Assembly: GCF_004352915.1 (NCBI RefSeq)
Contig: NZ_SJSY01000075.1
Coordinates: 1 to 64,000, forward strand
From: Flavobacterium zhairuonense
GTDB lineage: Bacteria; Bacteroidota; Bacteroidia; Flavobacteriales; Flavobacteriaceae
Length of the DNA: 64,000 nucleotides
Reading direction: 5' to 3'
The notes under the pieces were generated by a model. It was not told where the DNA came from and made no database searches. It saw only the letters and a program-made list of their open reading frames with translations. This document shows, one piece after another, positions 10,701 to 18,018 of the stretch (positions within the stretch are counted from its first letter, which is position 1; each line of letters opens with the position of its first letter). The translations under genes were made by a program, and so were the position numbers.

Positions 10701-10921
10701 ACTCCGTTAAAACTATAAGCACTATTCAATTTTCCTGTTCTGTCTTCCGTCAATACAGCACCATTCACAGTACCATTATTAAGATTTCCGCTTATATCAT
10801 TTGCATTATTGTCAAAAGGATAGTAGGCAATTAAGCCGCTTTTGGGTACATAAGCAGGTAAAGTTTGTGCAAAATTCGAGAAAGTAATAAAAGAAAATAA
10901 CAAAAGTAGTTTTGTCTTCAT
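4796..10921 (-). CDS. LamG plus leucine-rich-repeat T9SS-secreted surface protein, 2041 aa
   Basis: Signal peptide MKTKLLLLFSFITFSNFAQ, then a LamG/concanavalin-like domain at about residues 28-235 (GLIAYYPFDNNANDISGN ... DDIGIWNRVLTPQEI). Six superblocks follow, each opening with a (T)LIPDxNFExKLIxLGxD motif (near bases 10185, 8640, 7760, 7070, 6380 and 5945), continuing into many 21-residue LRRs (DVSKNTALTxLxCxxNQLT) and closing with NGNN...NPxLTCIQVDDVAYxNxNW...KDxTAxY. The tail, about residues 1965-2041, is a T9SS type A sorting domain (VAVYPNPTKGEVNIQN ... IDLSGLPRGVYYLYLI). It is predicted to be secreted through the outer membrane and anchored or released after tail cleavage. LamG plus LRR suggests adhesion or carbohydrate binding; the partner is unknown. 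Blocks are very similar at DNA level, so copy number may vary between strains and assemblies may collapse them. Confidence 0.95.
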   Translation of the reverse strand: MKTKLLLLFSFITFSNFAQTLPAYVPKSGLIAYYPFDNNANDISGNLNNGTVNGAVLTEDRTGKLNSAYSFNGVSSYIDATTTNIPQGNAARTISGWFKTNTPNSGENGDVCIFNYGTLSRLQKFGLTIYSKGYLQTSTGPNAIGDDFYVNNFDYLSNDWYFFTLTYNGTKVSLYVNGVLASEKVANLSTLNNIFRIGKRISGDTTSEFFKGTIDDIGIWNRVLTPQEISGMYVDAPERLDLYTLIPDSNFEKKLIELGLDSGAVDGKVLTNNLKTVKSLEIDTKVVSDLTGIESFTALETLICRGSQYIPFEGGNGKLTALNLSKNFNLKTLECSANQLTTLDVSKNTFLTSLTAGGNKIVLLDVSKNVALYKLDVNSNPITTIDVSKNININILDISNTKLTGFDVSQITTLTTLNVSGINIPTLDVSNNINLRSLNCDMNYSLTSLDLSKNTKLLSLSCTYNKITSLDVSKNLNLTSLYCASNQLTSLDLSSNIKLTELDLAMNNIASVDVSKCTSLTYLNCYANLLTNLNLYENAKLTRVDLDKNNLTSLDVSKNTALKTLHCGENQLTSITLPESNTLEVLYLNSNKFTALDISKYTALKEFVCSTNQLTAIDVSKNTALTFFHCHENNLTNLDITKNTLITSLYCQTNQLSTINVSKNKALTTFWCYGNQLTSLDVSQNTALTKLACNKNKLTTLNVKNGNNSNLNIYNSGFTNNPDLTCIQVDDVAYANTNWTAKKDATASFNTYCTDGYTLIPDVNFENKLIALDLDSGVADGKVLTEKIATVTNLNISSSSISDLTGIEGFTSLTYLSCDSNNLKSINVSKNTSLTDLHCGGNKLTTLDLDKNIALKKLTCSSNQLKSLNISKCSELEFIQCFYNSLTSLDLSNNTKLQILDCSNNQLTNLSLDKNVNLLALTAENNQLTTLDVKDNLILDLLDFSGNQIKTIDISNQKNLTQLFCGSNELKMLDISKNKALTTLNCSNNPPLQSLNLKNGNNTKIFSQALILSNNPALTCIEVDDVDYSNNNWANKKDTTANYNLDCPEFFTLIPDQNFEQKLIDLGIDSGTPDGKVATASITYIISLDVADSNISDLTGLQDFASLKYFFCDRNKLTTADFSKNLMLENIGILDNAFTSIDVTKNTKLHTLELSKNHISTVDLSQNTNLQRLGFENNNLKEIDLSHNTLLWFVSGFGNQLTNLDLSKNTALTTLNVSNNKLVELNLRNGKNTILDSSLDLKNNPDLTCIKVDDVAYASANWASKKDNTASFSVDCLPTYTLIPDANFENKLIALGIDSGTADGKVLTSNITSVTELDLYGTNINDLTGIENFKELTNLNCMSNKLESINVSKNIALTNLNVAYNKLTTIDVSKNIALDNFSAFNNELTQIDVSHNPSLQYFSCSSNPITAIDVSNNKALAALWCSSTSITNLDLSENTSLSAIFCTENKQLTNVNLKNGNNGSITSTSIDLTKNPSLTCILVDNALNANANWSTFKDSSASYSIVDCSQITAIPDPAFENKLIELNIDKDGKNGTVLNSSIVNVTSLNVFSSNIKDLTGIKGFANLQTLNCSGNQLSTLDISQNKKLNSLDCSNNKLVTLNLKNGNNSNFNNNSNFKQNPNLSCIQVDDQTYSNQNWSNFKDSSANYNIDCTAYTLLADSNFEQKLIDLGIDKDGLNGKIATSDISAITSLDLSNSNITDLSGIENFTALTYLDLSSNNITTIDVSKNILLTKLDLYNNQLTSLDVSKNTKLLNLSAGKNQITNLDISQNKSLLFVDVNSNLLTNFDLTSNTALKSIDCSDNKLTQINVSNMPDLTDLVCGKNNIASLDLSNNAKLENLYCYNNALTTLDLSKNPLLKRLNVSNNQLTTLDISHNPLLELIFVEFNPLVSLNVKNGNNKNFILPTQTGKKTAASIYTSFLNNLKLSCIQVDDVAFSNANWAGIKDQTATYSSTCKSLGLEDSVFDQVAVYPNPTKGEVNIQNVSVEKVAVYDTNGKLVKSFQLNSNESNTKIDLSGLPRGVYYLYLINQDASSAKKIVVE

Positions 10922-10947
10922 AGGATTAAATTAGTGATAAGGTCGGG

Positions 10948-10992
10948 CAAGAATAAATATTTTTTACGGACATTCCTTACGGAAAACCGTAA
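10948..10992 (-). promoter_or_regulatory. Promoter and perfect TTACGG...CCGTAA palindrome
   Basis: TTACGGAAAACCGTAA at 10977-10992 is a perfect 16-nt palindrome preceded by ATTCC (10972-10976). CAAGAATA at 10948-10955 (TATTCTTG on minus) is a one-mismatch TAnnTTTG box 27 nt from the ATG at 10921. The same two elements sit at the same distances in front of the 4635 start, which suggests one regulator controls both LRR genes. The regulator is not identifiable here. Confidence 0.62.
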
Positions 10993-11214
10993 CAGTGTAT
11001 CCAATATCCAATTTTTTACAAAACTCACAAAATATAAAACCTATAAAATTTTATAAGATTAGTTTTAAGTATTTGATACAAAGAGTCTTTTGTAACGTTT
11101 CTGTTTCCTTAAAGTAAATTTAAATAATCATAAGACAGTGTTAATCGTTAGTTTTTTGTAACAAAAAGTCCTAATTTAGGCGCATCTTTTAACTTTAACG
11201 ATACATTTAATCAC

Positions 11215-12849
11215 ATGAGTCATATAAAACCATTAAAATTATCTGCTTTTGCTTTATTGGTTTTAGCAGGATGCGGGACCACTTTACAAGCGCAATCTGC
11301 TGCTTCTAAAGAATTTATAAAAGCACCTTTGGCTGTTGTGAAAAAAGCACCAGTCACAGAAAATGAACTAAAAAGATGGAGTCACCTAGATTTGGTAAAA
11401 GATTCTATCCCAGGAATGAGTGTTGATAGGGCTTACGCCGAATTATTGCAAGGAAAAACAGGCCAGAAAGTAATCGTTGGAATTGTAGATTCTGGTATTG
11501 ATATCGAACACGAAGATTTGCAAGGAATGATTTGGACAAACCCAAAAGAAATTCCAGGCAACGGAATCGATGATGATAAAAACGGATTTATTGATGATGT
11601 TCACGGTTGGAATTTCCTTGGTAATGCAGTGCACGAAAATCTTGAATTGACACGAATTGTGAAAAAAGGCGATGATGGTTCTGCTCAATACAAAGCTGCT
11701 TTGGCAGAATACAATGATAAGTACGATGAAGCTTTAAAAAATAAACAGCAAGTAGATGCGTTGTTAAATATTCACAATACTATAAAAAAAGAGTTAGGGA
11801 AAACAACCTATAAACTCGAAGATTTAAGTACAATTAAATCAGCAGACCCCAAAGTTCTATATTGTAAAGACGCAATGACTCAGATTTTCACAAATGCAGG
11901 CCCGACTTTTGATCCTGAAGCTGATTTTGAAGAGTATAGAGAACAAGTTTACGATGATTTGAACTACAACTTAAATAAAGAATACGACGGAAGAAAAATC
12001 GTAGGCGACAATCCAGATGATATCAAAAACAATCATTACGGAAACAATATTGTTTTTGGTCCAGATAAAGAAAAAGCATTACACGGAACTCACGTTGCTG
12101 GAATTATTGGACAAGTTCGTGGCAATAATTTAGGAGGAGACGGAATCACAAACAACGTTGAAATTTTGACCGTAAGAGCAGTTCCAGACGGAGACGAATA
12201 TGATAAAGATATTGCACTTGCCATTCGTTATGCAGTTGACAATGGAGCAAAAGTAATCAACGGAAGTTTTGGAAAAAGCTATTCGCCACATAAAGACTGG
12301 GTTTACGATGCTTTAAGTTACGCAGCTAAAAAGGATGTTTTGATCGTGCATGCAGCAGGTAATGACGGCTACAATATTGATGAAACTAAAAACATCAATT
12401 ATCCAAATGACTCTAAAGACAACGTAAAAGAATTTACAAACAATGTGATTACTGTTGGCGCAATTAAGAAAGAATATGGCGAAAATGTAGTGGCAAGTTT
12501 CTCAAATTTTGGAAAAATAAACGTTGATGTTTTTGCTCCGGGAGAAGAAATTTATGCAACAGTTCCAAACAATAAATACAAATATCTGCAAGGAACTTCA
12601 ATGGCATCGCCAAATGTTGCTGGTGTAGCAGCATTGATTCGTTCGTATTATCCAAAATTGAAAGCAGTTCAGGTAAAACAAATTTTAATGGATTCTGGAG
12701 TAGCACTTCCTTCAAAAGTAGTTTTAGGAGAAAATGAAGAAACAGGTGAAAAACCAGCAGCAGTTTCATCGACGGAATCCTCTAGAACAGCTAAAATGGT
12801 AAATGCTTACAATGCATTGCTTATGGCCGAAAAAATGTCTAAAAAATAA
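11215..12849 (+). CDS. S8 family subtilisin-like serine protease, lipoprotein
   Basis: 544 aa. The N-terminus ends in a lipobox LAGC with Cys20, so it is probably a lipid-anchored envelope protease. The catalytic triad is visible: Asp92 in VDSGID, His290 in HGTHVAGI and Ser462 in GTSMASPNVAG, with oxyanion Asn383 in AGND. About 200 residues separate Asp from His, against roughly 30 in subtilisin. The insert is charged and helix-rich (about 130-285) and likely forms an extra lobe, as in other Bacteroidota S8 proteins. No T9SS tail is present: the protein ends soon after the catalytic domain. It is followed after 62 nt by an M1-type peptidase on the same strand, with a weak hairpin between them. 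Substrate unknown; turnover of envelope or periplasmic proteins is plausible. Confidence 0.93.
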   Translation: MSHIKPLKLSAFALLVLAGCGTTLQAQSAASKEFIKAPLAVVKKAPVTENELKRWSHLDLVKDSIPGMSVDRAYAELLQGKTGQKVIVGIVDSGIDIEHEDLQGMIWTNPKEIPGNGIDDDKNGFIDDVHGWNFLGNAVHENLELTRIVKKGDDGSAQYKAALAEYNDKYDEALKNKQQVDALLNIHNTIKKELGKTTYKLEDLSTIKSADPKVLYCKDAMTQIFTNAGPTFDPEADFEEYREQVYDDLNYNLNKEYDGRKIVGDNPDDIKNNHYGNNIVFGPDKEKALHGTHVAGIIGQVRGNNLGGDGITNNVEILTVRAVPDGDEYDKDIALAIRYAVDNGAKVINGSFGKSYSPHKDWVYDALSYAAKKDVLIVHAAGNDGYNIDETKNINYPNDSKDNVKEFTNNVITVGAIKKEYGENVVASFSNFGKINVDVFAPGEEIYATVPNNKYKYLQGTSMASPNVAGVAALIRSYYPKLKAVQVKQILMDSGVALPSKVVLGENEETGEKPAAVSSTESSRTAKMVNAYNALLMAEKMSKK

Positions 12850-12871
12850 CAAAACAGAATATATTAATCCG

Positions 12872-12895
12872 ATGGAAGGGCGGCGGCTCTTCCAT
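12872..12895 (+). terminator. Weak hairpin between the two peptidase genes
   Basis: ATGGAAG (12872-12878) pairs with CTTCCAT (12889-12895) around a G/C-rich loop, followed by TTTCATTAAAA. The stem is 7 bp and the T-run short, so it may be only a partial terminator or an mRNA processing point. Confidence 0.4.
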
Positions 12896-12911
12896 TTTCA
12901 TTAAAATAACC

Positions 12912-14792
12912 ATGCGAAAAATTGTACTATTATCCTTTCTGAGTTTAGGTTTAAACTCTGCTTTTGCTCAAAGCGCTCCTTATTGGCAACAACATGTCGA
13001 TTATAAAATGGAAGTATCGATGGATGTAAAAACCTATCAATATAAAGGAAAACAAGAATTAGTTTATACAAACAATTCTCCTGATACTTTAAGAAAAGTT
13101 TTTTATCATTTATATCCAAATGCGTTTCAGCCAGGAAGCGAAATGGATGCACGTTTGCATTCTATAAAAGATCCAGATGCAAGAATGGTTAATAAAGTTA
13201 AAGATGCTGAAGGAAAAGAAATCAAACAAAGCCGAATTGAGACTTTGAAGCCAAATGAAATTGGTTTTCTGAAAATCAGCAATTTTAAGCAAGATGGCGT
13301 TGTTGCTCAAACAAGACTTTCATCTACAATTTTAGAAGTGACTTTGGCTAAGCCAATTTTGCCAAATTCAAAAACAACTTTCACATTAGATTTTGACGGA
13401 CAAGTTCCGGTTCAAATTCGTCGTTCTGGACGAAACAATAAAGAAGGAGTTGAGCTTTCTATGTCACAATGGTACCCAAAATTAGCCGAATTTGATTTTG
13501 AAGGATGGCACGCAGATCCTTATATCGCTCGTGAATTTCACGGTGTTTGGGGAGATTTTGACGTAAAAATCACAATTGATAAAGATTATACAATCGGTGG
13601 TTCAGGATATTTGCAAGACAAAAATTCAATCGGACACGGTTATGAAGATGCTGGCGTAACAGTAACTTATCCTAAAAAAGCAAAAACATTAACTTGGCAT
13701 TTTATCGCACCAAATGTTCACGATTTCACTTGGGCGGCTGATAAAGCTTACACGCATGATATTGTAAAAGGACCAAACGATGTTGATTTGCATTTCTTCT
13801 ACAAAAATGACGAAAAAACAACTGCAAACTGGAAACAGCTTGAGCCTTTGATGGTAAAAGTTATGGATTATTACAACCACAGAGTTGGAGCTTATCCGTA
13901 CAAACAATATTCATTTATTCAAGGAGGCGACGGTGGAATGGAGTACGCAATGTGTACTTTGATGCTTGGAAGCGGAACGCTTGAAGGAATTCTTGGAACT
14001 GCAACGCACGAGTTAGGACACTCTTGGTTCCAACATATTTTGGCTTCAAACGAATCTAAACATCCTTGGATGGACGAAGGTTTTACAACTTATATCGAAG
14101 ACAGCGCTTTGAACGAATTAAAAGGAGATAAGAAAGAAGTAAATCCGTTTGAAGGAAATTATAAAGCTTATTACAGTTTAGTAAATTCTGGAAAAGAACA
14201 GCCACAAACTACGCACGGTGATCGTTATGACGAAAATCGTCCATACAGTATTTCATCTTATGTAAAAGGAAGCATTTTCCTTTCACAATTGGAATATGTA
14301 ATCGGAAAAGAAAACCTTGACAAAACTTTGAAAAGATATTACAGCGATTTTAAATTCAAGCATCCAACTCCAAACGATATCAAAAGAACAGCGGAAAGAG
14401 TTTCTGGCGCTGAACTAGATTGGTATTTAATTGATTGGGCAGAAACTGCAAACACAATCGACTACGGAATTAAAGACGTTGCTGATAATGCAGGAAAAAC
14501 AACTGTGACTTTAGAAAGAATTGGTAGAATGCCAATGCCAATCGACTTAAAAGTAGATTATACAGATGGAACTTCGGAGACATTTTATATTCCATTGAGA
14601 ATGATGAATTTCATTAAGCCAAATCCAAATCCAAATGAGAAAAGAACGGTTCTTGAAGATTGGGCTTGGGCGCAGTCAAACTATAGTTTCTCAATTGATA
14701 AAAGCAAAACTGCAATCAAAAAAATCACTATTGATCCAAGCGGATTAATGGCTGATGTGAAACAAACAAATAATGTTTTTGAAGTGAAATAA
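12912..14792 (+). CDS. M1 family zinc metallopeptidase (aminopeptidase-like)
   Basis: 626 aa with a signal peptide MRKIVLLSFLSLGLNSAFAQ. The zinc site is HELGH at 366-370 with third ligand Glu389 in WMDEGFTTY, the gluzincin HExxH-(18)-E pattern. The exopeptidase motif that is GxMEN in classical M1 enzymes reads GGMEY at 341-345. The N-terminal 250 residues form the beta-rich M1 saddle domain. Expected to remove N-terminal residues from peptides in the periplasm or outside the cell. The upstream S8 protease may generate its peptide substrates; this is inference from adjacency. A strong terminator follows. The Asn-to-Tyr change in the exopeptidase motif may alter N-terminus recognition. Confidence 0.93.
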   Translation: MRKIVLLSFLSLGLNSAFAQSAPYWQQHVDYKMEVSMDVKTYQYKGKQELVYTNNSPDTLRKVFYHLYPNAFQPGSEMDARLHSIKDPDARMVNKVKDAEGKEIKQSRIETLKPNEIGFLKISNFKQDGVVAQTRLSSTILEVTLAKPILPNSKTTFTLDFDGQVPVQIRRSGRNNKEGVELSMSQWYPKLAEFDFEGWHADPYIAREFHGVWGDFDVKITIDKDYTIGGSGYLQDKNSIGHGYEDAGVTVTYPKKAKTLTWHFIAPNVHDFTWAADKAYTHDIVKGPNDVDLHFFYKNDEKTTANWKQLEPLMVKVMDYYNHRVGAYPYKQYSFIQGGDGGMEYAMCTLMLGSGTLEGILGTATHELGHSWFQHILASNESKHPWMDEGFTTYIEDSALNELKGDKKEVNPFEGNYKAYYSLVNSGKEQPQTTHGDRYDENRPYSISSYVKGSIFLSQLEYVIGKENLDKTLKRYYSDFKFKHPTPNDIKRTAERVSGAELDWYLIDWAETANTIDYGIKDVADNAGKTTVTLERIGRMPMPIDLKVDYTDGTSETFYIPLRMMNFIKPNPNPNEKRTVLEDWAWAQSNYSFSIDKSKTAIKKITIDPSGLMADVKQTNNVFEVK

Positions 14793-14814
14793 AGATTATA
14801 AATTTTTAAATAAT

Positions 14815-14847
14815 AAAATCCAAAGCTGATTTCTGGCTTTGGATTTT
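14815..14847 (+). terminator. Terminator after the M1 peptidase
   Basis: 12-bp perfect stem AAAATCCAAAGC (14815-14826) with GCTTTGGATTTT (14836-14847), followed by a T-run. Confidence 0.85.
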
Positions 14848-14872
14848 TTTTTAAATAAATTTAAAAGAATTG

Positions 14873-14880
14873 TAATTTTG
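14873..14880 (+). promoter_or_regulatory. Candidate -7 box for the Crp/Fnr regulator
   Basis: TAATTTTG matches the Bacteroidota TAnnTTTG consensus 43 nt before the ATG at 14924. No clear TTG at -33 was found. Confidence 0.4.
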
Positions 14881-14923
14881 ATACAATAGGTAATCTAGTA
14901 GTTTGAAATTTTAAATAAAAAGA

Positions 14924-15508
14924 ATGACAGTATATGAATCCTTAATAAAGCATTTGCAAGAACGAATAGAACTTTCTGAAGAAGAAGCCAATCAATTTGT
15001 TTCTCATTTTAAAATTAAAAACATAAAGAAACGACAGTTTATAGTGCAACCTGATTTTGTAGCTAAGTACAGAAGTTACGTGGTTGATGGCGCTTTAAGG
15101 GCTTATGTTGTAAATGATGAAGGCCAAGAACATACAATTGCTTTTGCTATTGAAGATTGGTGGATTTCAGACTACAATAGTTATATTTATCAACAGCCGG
15201 CTACGATGTTTGTTGTGGCTTTAGAGGATGCTGTCTTGTTGCAAATAGATTTTGAAACGGAAGCGAAATTAAGGATGGCTAACCCAAAATTTGAAACTTT
15301 TTTTCGAATTACGGCAGAACGTACCGCAGCATTTTTTCAAAGAAGAATTATTACAAACCTCACATCTTCGGCAGAAGAACGATATGACAAATTTATAACT
15401 CAATATCCTTTAATCGTAAATCGTGTACCGCAATATGCATTGGCTTCGTATTTAGGGATGACAACAGAATTTCTTTCGAAAATAAAAAATAATAAATTGA
15501 AAAAATAA
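14924..15508 (+). CDS. Crp/Fnr family transcriptional regulator
   Basis: 194 aa. Residues about 20-120 fit a cyclic-nucleotide-binding-like beta barrel (FIVQPDFVAKYRSYVVDGAL; EHTIAFAIEDWWISD), and the C-terminus carries a short helix-turn-helix (YALASYLGMTTEFLSKIKN). The dimerisation helix lies between, near FFRITAERTAAFFQRRI. Many Bacteroidota proteins of this kind lack the cAMP-binding residues, and none can be assigned here. The next gene starts about 95 nt downstream on the same strand and is an SDR oxidoreductase. Crp-like regulator plus oxidoreductase pairs are common, and it probably controls that neighbour. Confidence 0.85.
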   Translation: MTVYESLIKHLQERIELSEEEANQFVSHFKIKNIKKRQFIVQPDFVAKYRSYVVDGALRAYVVNDEGQEHTIAFAIEDWWISDYNSYIYQQPATMFVVALEDAVLLQIDFETEAKLRMANPKFETFFRITAERTAAFFQRRIITNLTSSAEERYDKFITQYPLIVNRVPQYALASYLGMTTEFLSKIKNNKLKK

Positions 15509-15602
15509 ACTTGAACTAGTTCAATCTTTTTTCATAATCTACTTCATTTTAAAACTTTTTAGGTTGTCTGAACTTTGTAAAACAATTTTAAATACAAAGA
15601 AA

Positions 15603-16661
15603 ATGACAACAAATAGAAATACGGCACTTGTTGTGGGCGCAAATGGCGTTATAGGTGCAAATCTTATAGAATATCTTTTATCTACAAAAAACTGGGACAT
15701 TATTGGATTGTCTAGAAAAGGAGGTGAAAATGTACCTAATTTAAAATACATATCAGTTGATTTACTGGATATTGAAAACAGTAAAAAACAGTTGGCAGAC
15801 CTCAAAAACATTACCCATATATTTTATACCGCTTATCAGGATCGTCCATCATGGGCTGAGCTTGTTGAGCCTAATCTTAATATGCTTAAGAATGTAGTTG
15901 AGATAATTGAGCCAATAGCTAAAGATTTACAGCATGTTAGTTTGATGCAGGGATATAAAGTATATGGAGCTCATTTAGGACCGTTTAAAACTCCGGCCAA
16001 AGAAACAGATGCGGGACACATGCCTCCAGAATTTAACATTGACCAACAGCAATATCTAGAAAAAAAGAAAGAAGGGAAAAAGTGGAATTGGAGTGCCATT
16101 CGTCCATCAGTTGTTGGTGGTACAGCAATCGGAAATCCAATGAATCTGGCGCTTTTGATTGCTGTTTACGCATCAATTTCTAAAGAATTAAATCTTCCGC
16201 TTCGATTTCCCGGAAAAACAGGAGCGTATGATAAACTTATGGAAATGACGGATGCTGGTTTATTGGCGAAAGCCACAGTTTGGGCCGCAACAAATCCGCA
16301 ATGTGCTAACCAAGCTTTTAATATTACAAATGGTGATTTATTTCGTTGGACAGAACTTTGGCCTAAAATTGCTTCTTATTTTGATATTCCTGTTGCACCA
16401 CCACTTCAAATGGAATTAAAAACAGTAATGTCTGATAAAAAAGATTTATGGGAAAACATTCAGGAAAAATACAATTTAGAAAGACACGATTATCAAAAAC
16501 TAGCCAGTTGGAATTTTGGAGATTTTGTATTTTCTTGGGATTATGATTTTTTTGCCGATGGATCAAAAGCTAGACGTTTAGGATTTCATGAATTTATAGA
16601 TACAGAAGAAATGTTTTTTGGTCTTTTTGATCAATTACGTCAGAAAAAAATAATTCCTTAA
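15603..16661 (+). CDS. SDR family NAD(P)-dependent oxidoreductase, PRISE-like
   Basis: 352 aa from the ATG at 15603. An in-frame ATG at 15564 exists, but the 13 residues it adds do not fit the fold. MTTNRNTALVVGANGVIG carries the Rossmann GxxGxxG nucleotide loop right after the start. The motif QGYKVYGAHLG, the sequence SAIRPSVVGG and the WxWD-rich C-terminus resemble the progesterone 5-beta-reductase/iridoid synthase-like (PRISE) extended SDRs, which reduce activated C=C bonds with NADPH. The substrate in this organism is unknown. Located just downstream of the Crp/Fnr regulator and ends at a strong terminator. Confidence 0.85.
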   Translation: MTTNRNTALVVGANGVIGANLIEYLLSTKNWDIIGLSRKGGENVPNLKYISVDLLDIENSKKQLADLKNITHIFYTAYQDRPSWAELVEPNLNMLKNVVEIIEPIAKDLQHVSLMQGYKVYGAHLGPFKTPAKETDAGHMPPEFNIDQQQYLEKKKEGKKWNWSAIRPSVVGGTAIGNPMNLALLIAVYASISKELNLPLRFPGKTGAYDKLMEMTDAGLLAKATVWAATNPQCANQAFNITNGDLFRWTELWPKIASYFDIPVAPPLQMELKTVMSDKKDLWENIQEKYNLERHDYQKLASWNFGDFVFSWDYDFFADGSKARRLGFHEFIDTEEMFFGLFDQLRQKKIIP

Positions 16662-16680
16662 TTGTAATAAAATCAAATAA

Positions 16681-16712
16681 AAACTCCCGTTTAATAATTT
16701 AAACGGGAGTTT
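16681..16712. terminator. Bidirectional terminator between convergent genes
   Basis: 12-bp perfect stem AAACTCCCGTTT (16681-16692) with AAACGGGAGTTT (16701-16712). T-rich on the plus side (TTTTTTATC) and an A-run on the other side, so it can serve both converging transcripts. Confidence 0.88.
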
Positions 16713-16734
16713 TTTATCTTAGAAAAATTGAGAT

Positions 16735-17673
16735 TTAGCTCAAATGTTCAATCATATCTTTTGTCATTGATTCCAAATCAAAAGTATGTTTCCAGTTCCA
16801 GTCTTCTCTTGCAGACGAATCATCAATACTTGCTGGCCAGCTGTCCGCAATTTTTTGACGGAAATCTGGATTATAAGTAATCTCAAAATCTGGAATATGC
16901 TTTTTGATTTCGGCTGCAATTTCTGTTGGTGTAAAACTCATGGCAGCCAAATTGTATGAAGAATGAATTTTGATTTCTTCAGCCGGAGCTTTCATGATGT
17001 TGATTGTTGCATCGATTGCATCATCCATATACATCATCGGCATTTTAGTTTCTGATGATAAGAAGCATTCGTATTTTTTATCGGCAATAGCCTTATAGAA
17101 AATATCAACGGCATAATCTGTAGTTCCACCACCCGGAGGAGTTGACCAGCTGATTAAACCTGGATAACGAATACTGCGTACATCAACACCATAAATATTA
17201 TGGTAGTATTCGCACCATCTTTCGCCTGCTTGTTTGCTGATTCCGTAAACCGTTGAAGGTTCCATTACAGTATATTGAGGCGTATTTTCTTTTGGAGTTG
17301 TAGGGCCAAAAACGGCAATGCTAGATGGCCAGAAAATCTTCTGAATTTTTTTTGCTTTCGCCAAATTCAAAACGTGAAAAAGCGAATTCATATTCAAGTC
17401 CCAAGCAAAAGCAGGATTTTTTTCGGCAGTTGCAGATAAAAGCGCTGCCATTAAATAAACATCAGTAATTTTATGTACTTCTACAAGATGTTCAATTTGG
17501 TTAAAATCTAAAGCATTGACTACTTCAAACGGGCCTGAATTAACAACATCAGTATTAAGTTTTCTAATATCAGAAGCGATTACATTTTCGGTTCCGTACA
17601 ATTTACGCAGTTTTTGCGTCAGCTCTGTTCCAATTTGTCCACAGGCACCAATGATCAATATTTTTGGATTCAT
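16735..17673 (-). CDS. NAD-dependent epimerase family protein, probable L-threonine 3-dehydrogenase (GalE-like type)
   Basis: 312 aa extended SDR. GACGQIG at residues 8-14 is the NAD-binding loop, and YGISK (Tyr-x-x-x-Lys) is the catalytic pair, preceded by the Ser-containing PSSIAVFGPTTP segment. The total length of about 312 and the motifs YPGLISWSTPPGGGTTDYAV and SVEY-type C-terminus match the short-chain L-threonine 3-dehydrogenases of Bacteroidota, which oxidise threonine to 2-amino-3-oxobutyrate. A sugar-nucleotide epimerase is the alternative but less likely. Monocistronic between two terminators or gaps, with a TATATTTG box 24 nt upstream. Confidence 0.85.
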   Translation of the reverse strand: MNPKILIIGACGQIGTELTQKLRKLYGTENVIASDIRKLNTDVVNSGPFEVVNALDFNQIEHLVEVHKITDVYLMAALLSATAEKNPAFAWDLNMNSLFHVLNLAKAKKIQKIFWPSSIAVFGPTTPKENTPQYTVMEPSTVYGISKQAGERWCEYYHNIYGVDVRSIRYPGLISWSTPPGGGTTDYAVDIFYKAIADKKYECFLSSETKMPMMYMDDAIDATINIMKAPAEEIKIHSSYNLAAMSFTPTEIAAEIKKHIPDFEITYNPDFRQKIADSWPASIDDSSAREDWNWKHTFDLESMTKDMIEHLS

Positions 17674-17696
17674 TTTTTAATGATTTAAGAGAAGGA

Positions 17697-17704
17697 CAAA
17701 TATA
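17697..17704 (-). promoter_or_regulatory. -7 box of the epimerase gene
   Basis: CAAATATA on plus (TATATTTG on minus) lies 24 nt from the ATG at 17673 and exactly matches TAnnTTTG. Confidence 0.5.
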
Positions 17705-17991
17705 ACGTTTTCGCAATTACATACGTTTTTTTGAATCATAAATTATAAATTCAATAATGAAAAAGTTTGTTCATTGGATTATTCTCTTTTACAGCGGTGT
17801 GTCTTTGTGCCTATAAGAGTGTGTCCGTGTGCCTTTGAAAAATCGTTCCTAAAAATCATTTTTATTGATGATAAGAGCTAAAAAAGTATCTTAATTTGTG
17901 ATTCTAAACACTAATATAAGTGACCAAAAAATAACCTTGATTTATAGAATCTTTAGCAAAAAACAGCCTTCGTAATTGTAAATTTACTTCG
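17705..17991. other. Intergenic region without a gene
   Basis: Gap between divergent genes. It holds two imperfect copies of GTGTGTCTTTGTGCCT (17797-17812 and 17819-17834), 22 nt apart. Nothing else was recognised. Confidence 0.6.
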
Positions 17992-17999
17992 TAACTTTG
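17992..17999 (+). promoter_or_regulatory. -7 box of the lipoprotein-mfd operon
   Basis: TAACTTTG matches TAnnTTTG. Transcription would begin near 18005, so the ATG at 18007 would be leaderless. The ATG at 18019 leaves a short leader and is preferred. Confidence 0.5.
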
Positions 18000-18018
18000 C
18001 CACTTAATGTTTTGCCAA

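Noticed and set aside
1..10921. Many plus-strand ORFs of 60-130 codons across the LRR genes (for example 1736-2017, 6432-6755, 9621-9908)
   Set aside because: They are antisense shadows of the repeated LRR codons: repetitive ETSxVV-type peptides with no start context.
1..10921. Possible CRISPR or other non-coding repeat array
   Set aside because: Period is about 63 nt in one continuous reading frame with codon-level variation; it is a protein repeat.
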